DNA of 49,036 nt from an uncultured Pseudomonas sp. (lineage in GTDB: Bacteria > Pseudomonadota > Gammaproteobacteria > Pseudomonadales > Pseudomonadaceae): the NCBI RefSeq assembly GCF_946885955.1, contig NZ_CAMPHI010000041.1, forward strand, positions 1 to 49,036, read 5' to 3'. The position numbers were made by a program, and so were the translations under genes. The notes beneath the pieces were generated by a model. The model was not told the DNA's origin. It did no database searches and was given only the letters and a program-made list of their open reading frames with translations. Below, in pieces: positions 44,085 to 49,036 of this stretch; the stretch's first letter is position 1; each line of letters starts with the position of its first letter.

Positions 44085-46876
44085 GGCAGCACCTCCAGTT
44101 CGATCGGCGCATCGGCCAGGGTCAACAGCTCGGCGGCCTGCGGCAAGCCGCTCAGGGTCGCCACCGGCAGGGTGGCGAACAACCGCGGCACCACGCCGGG
44201 AGGCTGGCCCTGGCGATGCAGGCGGGTGACTTGCACCGCCAGCACCCCGGCCACGCCCTGGGCCACGGCGGCCACCTCGTCCACCGACACGGTCTGGCCG
44301 AAATCGCGCTGGGCGAAGCTGAAGTGCGTGCGCAGCGCGCTGTCCACGGCGGCCAGCACCTGCTCGCCGTCGTATTCCGTGAGCACCTTGACCGATAGCC
44401 GGCAGCGGAAGCGCGCGTCCTGGTAGTCGACCATGCGTAGCGGCACCAACGGGTCGCCGTAGGTGCTCAGGGCTTCGCGCAGAAAGCCATAGGTATCGCT
44501 GCTCTCCGGCACCTTGGCGCCGTCGACCCCGGCGATGCTGAGGAATACGCCACGGGCGGGGCCGGCCGGTATCCACAGCGCGTGGGCCTTGTCGATGCCG
44601 GCGAAGGCGCGAGCGAAGTTGGCGTAATCGGCGATGGATACCGCGCGGTCCAGGGTCAGCACGGTCAGGGGCGCGTTGCTGCGCGCCCGCGACAGCGGTT
44701 CGGCATCCTCGCCACCGGTCGCCGGCACCGGGTTGACCGCTTCGCTGACGCCCAGCGGCCGCGACAGCAGGGTGGTCAGCTTGCCGGCGGCCAGGTTGCC
44801 ACCGGCGCCGAGGCCCTTGCGGTAGCGCACCCGTACATTGCTGTGGCCGCTGGGCAGGCGCGCGCCTTCGCTGCCGTCGCCGAATTGTAGGGTGGTGACG
44901 GCCTCGTCGTCCTCGGCGGTTTCGTAGCGGCGGGCATCGGCGGCGACCTGGTAAAGCGTCGGCACCTCGCTCCACAGCACCTCGTTGATGCGCACTTCCA
45001 GGGTCGAGGCACGGCCGCTGGGGGTGTTGGCGCTGACATAGGTCAGCGGCGCCTGGCTCAGGCGGAAGCGCTGGTTGGCCACGCTGGCATTGCCGTCGCC
45101 GAGAATGCCCTCGACCGTTTCGCCGTGGGTCGCGGGCGCCACGTTGGCATTGATGCGCAGGCCGGCGCGCTCGTAGACGTGTTCAAGTGGCGCCTGCAAC
45201 TTGAGATAGGTGCGGTCGCGGTCATGGGCGATGGCCTCGTCGCCGCTGCCGATAAAGGCGATCTCGCGCACCAACTCGTCGTCCTTGCGCTTGGCGGTGA
45301 GGCGTATCTCGCTGCCCTTGGCGATCAGCGTGCCGCGGCGGCCATCGCGGTCGAGCAGGGCCAGGCGCAAGCGCACACCGGCCTTGCCGATCAATCCGGC
45401 GAACGCCTCGGCGCCCAGGGCCACCGGGGTGCTGCCGAACAGGCGGTCGGCCGGCGCCAGCATAAATAGCTCGTCGCCCTCCACCAGCGCAGCGCTGCCG
45501 CCGTCATCGAGAACCAGCGACAGGCCGCTGGCACCGGCGGCGATGACGAGGCGCTGGCGCGTGCCCGACAGCGCGATGGGCTGGCCGGGCTGCAAACCCT
45601 CGATCCGCCGGGCGAGGCTCAGGGCATCGCCATACGCCGGGTGGAACAGCGGCACCGCGCTGGCGGCCAACTCCTCGCTGTGCGCCAACACCAGGGTGCG
45701 GCGCAGCGGGAAGCGGCTGGCGGTGAGGTTTTCGCTGGTGTCCGGGGTGATCCGGGTGATCTTGCCGGACAGCGCGAAGGCGTTGCGGCTGCGATGCACC
45801 ACCTGACTGGCGCGATACAGCTCGGTATAGCCGGGCAGATCGGCGCTGCCCAGGCCCGGCTGATTGGACACCAGGGCGAACCAGCTGCCAGCGACGATCT
45901 TGGCGTTGTCGGTGTCCAGGTCCACCGCATTGGCATCGACCTGGAAGTTCTTCCACTGCCAATCGTTGCTGTTGGTCTTGTCGATCAGCTTGGCAGCGTT
46001 GGAATCGTCATTGCCCATCAGATTGGCGTCGGGCGCGTTATGGCCGAACAGCGCGGTGCGTTGGCGCAGGGCGAACACCTGCACGCCAACGCTGGCCGGG
46101 CCCATAGGTGGGAACACGCTGCCCAGCGGATGCTGCCAGAACACCCGGGTGCGATTGTTGCTGTTGTCCGCCTCGACCCCGGCCAGCACGCGCACATCCC
46201 AGTATTCGCTGCCGGGGTTGGCGATGCGGTCGGCGCCGACGATGAGGATCGCATCGCCGGGCTGTAGCTGGGTCGCCAGCCCAACCAGCCACAGCTCGCT
46301 GTCGCCGAAGTGCGGCGCCCAGGCCTGCGTGCTTTGTACCGGGATGGCGTTCCATTCGGCCCGCGCTGGCGCCGGCGCGACGGTTTCGAAGGTCTGCGCC
46401 TGTTCGTCCTGGCCGGGCACGCTCTGCACCCGCGTGCCGACCGGGATGACGATCGGTTCGGCCGGTGCGCCGGGCACGCTTTGCAGGGTGAAGGCCAGGT
46501 GGGTGCTGGCGGCCACGCCGGGTGCCGGGCGGTAGCCGATCAGCCGCGCCATCTGGCCCACCGACAGGCGTTCGACGGCGGTGCGCAGGTAGTGCTCCTG
46601 GGCGTAGCGCTCGGTATAGAAGGCCAGCACGTCCAGCGAGCAGGCCAGGGCGTCGGCCAGCGCCAGGGTGAAATCGCTGTCCTCGCGAGTGGTCAGCGCC
46701 GCCAGGGCCGGGTAATCGGTGCTCGACAGGCGAGCCCGCAGGCTTTCCATGAAATCGCCGTGCTGGCCGATGCGGTAGGCGATGGCGGGCAGGCCGGGTG
46801 GGTTGGCGATACGCAGCGGGGTTTGCGCATCGACGCCGGCACAGCAGCCGCAACCGGGCTTGGTCGAGATACTCAT
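44081..46876 (-). CDS. Baseplate assembly protein (gpJ-like), 931 aa
   Basis: Large baseplate-J-like protein of the kind found in extracellular contractile injection systems. It begins with the Cys-rich MSISTKPGCGCCAG and IAYRIGQHGDFMESLRARL, typical for this family. Central parts are beta-rich; the C-terminal ~300 residues contain the J-like core (TLQFGDGSEGARLPSGHSNV, RYRKGLGAGGNLAAGKLTTL, VSIADYANFARAFAGIDKA). GGAGG precedes the ATG at 46876, which overlaps the stop of the upstream gene. Confidence 0.9.
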   Translation of the reverse strand: MSISTKPGCGCCAGVDAQTPLRIANPPGLPAIAYRIGQHGDFMESLRARLSSTDYPALAALTTREDSDFTLALADALACSLDVLAFYTERYAQEHYLRTAVERLSVGQMARLIGYRPAPGVAASTHLAFTLQSVPGAPAEPIVIPVGTRVQSVPGQDEQAQTFETVAPAPARAEWNAIPVQSTQAWAPHFGDSELWLVGLATQLQPGDAILIVGADRIANPGSEYWDVRVLAGVEADNSNNRTRVFWQHPLGSVFPPMGPASVGVQVFALRQRTALFGHNAPDANLMGNDDSNAAKLIDKTNSNDWQWKNFQVDANAVDLDTDNAKIVAGSWFALVSNQPGLGSADLPGYTELYRASQVVHRSRNAFALSGKITRITPDTSENLTASRFPLRRTLVLAHSEELAASAVPLFHPAYGDALSLARRIEGLQPGQPIALSGTRQRLVIAAGASGLSLVLDDGGSAALVEGDELFMLAPADRLFGSTPVALGAEAFAGLIGKAGVRLRLALLDRDGRRGTLIAKGSEIRLTAKRKDDELVREIAFIGSGDEAIAHDRDRTYLKLQAPLEHVYERAGLRINANVAPATHGETVEGILGDGNASVANQRFRLSQAPLTYVSANTPSGRASTLEVRINEVLWSEVPTLYQVAADARRYETAEDDEAVTTLQFGDGSEGARLPSGHSNVRVRYRKGLGAGGNLAAGKLTTLLSRPLGVSEAVNPVPATGGEDAEPLSRARSNAPLTVLTLDRAVSIADYANFARAFAGIDKAHALWIPAGPARGVFLSIAGVDGAKVPESSDTYGFLREALSTYGDPLVPLRMVDYQDARFRCRLSVKVLTEYDGEQVLAAVDSALRTHFSFAQRDFGQTVSVDEVAAVAQGVAGVLAVQVTRLHRQGQPPGVVPRLFATLPVATLSGLPQAAELLTLADAPIELEVLP

Positions 46877-49036
46877 CACTTGCCTCCGTGCAAATCGAGT
46901 CGCAGCACACCGTGCTCCGGAAAGTTGGGGTCGTTGTCCAGCCGGGCGATTTCCAGTCGGCCGAGCGGCAAAAAGCCATCGGCCAGGGGCTTGGCGTCGT
47001 CCTGGCCCTGGCGCTGAAAACGCGTGACCTGAACCGAGGCGACCCCGGCCACGGTGCGCGCGGCGGCATACAGCGGGCTGAGATAGACGCTCTGGCCGAA
47101 ACTGAAATTGTCCGGATGGAACAGGCCGAGAGTGCCGTCGGCGCGCCGCCGGCTGCTCAGCACATCGGACAGGCCGCGGCGCACGTCGCTGCGGAAATAG
47201 CCGGCCTTGACGCAGACCAGCAGGTCGATCTGCAGCGAGACGTGCAGCGGCTCGTTGACGTGCAGGTCGTGCCCGGCCATGCGGTAGCGCTCCAGGTGCT
47301 CGACCACGCTGGTGGCGAAGCCCTGGTCCACCGCCGCACCGCCTTCGCGGTCGACGGTGACGAACACCGTGTGCCAGCTGCCGGTCCAGCGCAGCCCGGC
47401 TGCGGCGCGCTGCACGCCGGCCAGGCGTTCGGTGACTTCGGCGTAATCGGCCGGGGTCACCGCGCGCTCCTGGGTGCGAAACGCATGGGGCGCGGCGCGG
47501 CGCACCTGTGCCGCGTTCTCCGCGGCGACGCCGCCGCGGGCCGGCAGCGGGTTGCGCACCGCTTCGATGCGCGCCTCGGCGCTCACCACGTGGGCGATGC
47601 TGTCGGCGCCGACATTGCCTTCGGGACCGTTGCCGACCCGATAGAAGGCGAAAAACTCGGTACCGGCATCCGGCCGGCGGCCGTGGGCGTCGTCGCCGAA
47701 ACGCAAACGGGCACTGCCGTCGTTTTCGCTTTCCAGGACGAAGTGACGGTCGTCGGCCTTGCTGTCCAGCAGGTTGCGCTGGGCGCTCCAGTGGTCGGGC
47801 GCGGCGCCGCTTTGCAGGCGCAGATCGGGTATCGCATCGGCGGTTCGCCAACGCAGCGCCGCGCTGGCCGAGGCGTCGGGATCGAACGGCACCCGCTCGT
47901 GGCGGCGCAGGCCGTTTTCCATAAAGCTGCGCAGCACCTGGCCCTGGTGGCTCACCGGGCCTTCGCCGAGCAGTGGGCGAAAGCGCGGCGGCAAGGGTTG
48001 CGGCGCGCTGCGTTGGCAGGCGTCGCCGCGCACGGGCGGGTAGTGCAGGGTCGGCGCGGGCACGCTGCCGAGGGCTTCGCCGTCGATGCTGCGGCCATGG
48101 TCGACCAGCAGATTGTTGCCCAGGGCGATGCTGACGTTGTCCAGCTGCGTCTGGCCGTGGGCCGAGTCGGTTTCGCTGGAGATGCACAGCGCCATCGGCA
48201 GGGCGTCGTCCGCGTGCCAGGCGATTTCGGTGACTTCGCTGCCATCCAGCGGATCGGTCAGCGGGTTGACCCCATCGAAGGCGCGCACCTCGGTCAGGCG
48301 CACCGCATGGCGATGCTCGGGGTCGGCATCGGCCGGCTCGCCGGTGAGCGGGCCGAGCACTTCCTGGAAGATCAGCACATCGCCCGCCGCCAGGTCGGGG
48401 AAGTGCCCGGCGATGGTGGCGCGAGTGGCGCCGGCCGGCAGGCAGCAGCGCTCGTCGCTCCAGGTGTAGAAGCTGAACTGGTTGTGGGCTTCGCGCAGGC
48501 TCAGCGAGTGCATTGGCTCGAACACCAGCGGCGCCGCCAGCAGGGCTTGGCGCTCTTGGGGCGAGTCGGCGAGCAGCCGCGGCGGCACGCCGGGCACGCG
48601 AGTGTAGAAGCGCAGGCCGGCCGGCAGGTCGAACGACCCGCCGCTGACTTGCAGGTGCAGCCAGGCGCGGGCATTACAGCCTTCGTGCACGGCATAGTCC
48701 ACCAACAGCGCGTGCCGCCGCAGGCTGCTGCGACGGCGCGCGCTATGCAGGTAGGCTTCTGTGGCGACGGCATCCAGGCGGTAATGCTGCAAATCGCCGA
48801 CATAGGCGATCAGCTCGCCCAGGGTGGTGGCCAGGTCCGCCGCGCTGCGGTCGCGCCAGCCGGGCATCTGCCGGCCGAGGCGATCCATGATCAGACGGCG
48901 CAGGCTGGCATAGTCGCGGGCCAGGTAGTTGATGTCGGCGGCTGGCGGCGGTTCGTCGATGCAGTCGTGTTGCGGCTTGCAGTCGAAGTCGCTGGGGCAT
49001 TCGACCTTGAAGGCGAAGTCGACGGCCGACAGCCGC
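46876..49036 (-). CDS. Baseplate assembly protein (gpJ-like), 5' end beyond right edge
   Basis: The reading frame stays open to the window edge: codons before the ATG at 48888 encode ADINYLARDYASLRRLIMDR, the conserved start region of this family, and farther out VDFAFKVECPSDFDC. So the true start is outside. The C-terminal part has the J-like core (LRFGDDAHGRRPDAGTEF, YRVGNGPEGNVGADSI, RAVTPADYAEVTERLAGV). The stop overlaps the start of the next gene. At least 719 codons are in the window. Confidence 0.9.
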   Translation of the reverse strand, partial: RLSAVDFAFKVECPSDFDCKPQHDCIDEPPPAADINYLARDYASLRRLIMDRLGRQMPGWRDRSAADLATTLGELIAYVGDLQHYRLDAVATEAYLHSARRRSSLRRHALLVDYAVHEGCNARAWLHLQVSGGSFDLPAGLRFYTRVPGVPPRLLADSPQERQALLAAPLVFEPMHSLSLREAHNQFSFYTWSDERCCLPAGATRATIAGHFPDLAAGDVLIFQEVLGPLTGEPADADPEHRHAVRLTEVRAFDGVNPLTDPLDGSEVTEIAWHADDALPMALCISSETDSAHGQTQLDNVSIALGNNLLVDHGRSIDGEALGSVPAPTLHYPPVRGDACQRSAPQPLPPRFRPLLGEGPVSHQGQVLRSFMENGLRRHERVPFDPDASASAALRWRTADAIPDLRLQSGAAPDHWSAQRNLLDSKADDRHFVLESENDGSARLRFGDDAHGRRPDAGTEFFAFYRVGNGPEGNVGADSIAHVVSAEARIEAVRNPLPARGGVAAENAAQVRRAAPHAFRTQERAVTPADYAEVTERLAGVQRAAAGLRWTGSWHTVFVTVDREGGAAVDQGFATSVVEHLERYRMAGHDLHVNEPLHVSLQIDLLVCVKAGYFRSDVRRGLSDVLSSRRRADGTLGLFHPDNFSFGQSVYLSPLYAAARTVAGVASVQVTRFQRQGQDDAKPLADGFLPLGRLEIARLDNDPNFPEHGVLRLDLHGGK

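Noticed and set aside
42006..44975. A longer version of the tail-I gene starting at 44975
   Set aside because: The extra part lies in another frame of the baseplate gene; the ATG at 44084 has GGAGG and the family N-terminus.

Overview
The window is a stretch of a GC-rich gammaproteobacterial chromosome that looks like Pseudomonas of the stutzeri/mendocina/alcaligenes type. The reasons are the denitrification gene order (nosRZDFYL-tatE, nirQ-norEF-norCBD, dnr), a c8-type cytochrome c551, many TTGAT-N4-ATCAA (Anr/Dnr) sites, and palindromic extragenic repeats between operons. The species cannot be fixed from the sequence alone.

Left edge (1-3.65 kb): an AT-richer chromosomal integron cassette array. 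Six minus-strand single-gene cassettes are separated by five nearly identical ~76-bp attC sites; a sixth, different attC is cut by the left edge. The attI-proximal end lies at about 3640, but no integrase gene is there: the array abuts the nrdD promoter. Most cassette genes are unknown.

3.9-9.4 kb: anaerobic metabolism. A class III ribonucleotide reductase is encoded in three pieces: a 673-residue NrdD that ends before the glycyl-radical segment, a separate 54-residue glycyl-radical polypeptide, and NrdG translationally coupled to it. One Anr-like box and two NrdR-like boxes, start to start 31 bp apart, precede nrdD. Then come hemN (oxygen-independent haem synthesis, Anr-like box) and a small CopD-like membrane protein.

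9.4-24 kb: a tandem 151-bp repeat, an acyl-CoA dehydrogenase, and the complete nitrous-oxide reductase operon nosRZDFYL-tatE behind a perfect Anr/Dnr box. These are followed by a short-chain dehydrogenase, an HPP-CBS membrane protein, a LysR regulator and cytochrome c551.

24-33 kb: the nitric-oxide reductase block (nirQ-norE-norF, norCB, norD), dnrP, the regulator gene dnr, a 42-residue small protein, the di-iron nitrosative-stress protein DnrN/YtfE, and a DGC-domain protein behind a perfect Anr/Dnr box. No nitrite reductase gene (nirS or nirK) lies between nos and nor.

33-38.3 kb: an FtrABCD-type ferrous iron uptake operon (P19, cupredoxin, Ftr1 permease, polyferredoxin; minus strand). Divergent from it are a phosphoribosyltransferase, an alpha/beta hydrolase and a small membrane protein.

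38.3 kb to right edge: a minus-strand, tightly coupled operon of phage-tail-like baseplate and tail-tip genes: two baseplate-J-like proteins (the first cut by the edge), a tail-protein-I/beta-helix fusion, a DUF6519/beta-helix protein and a LysM-like protein. This fits the distal part of an extracellular contractile injection system; sheath, tube and ATPase genes would lie beyond the right edge.
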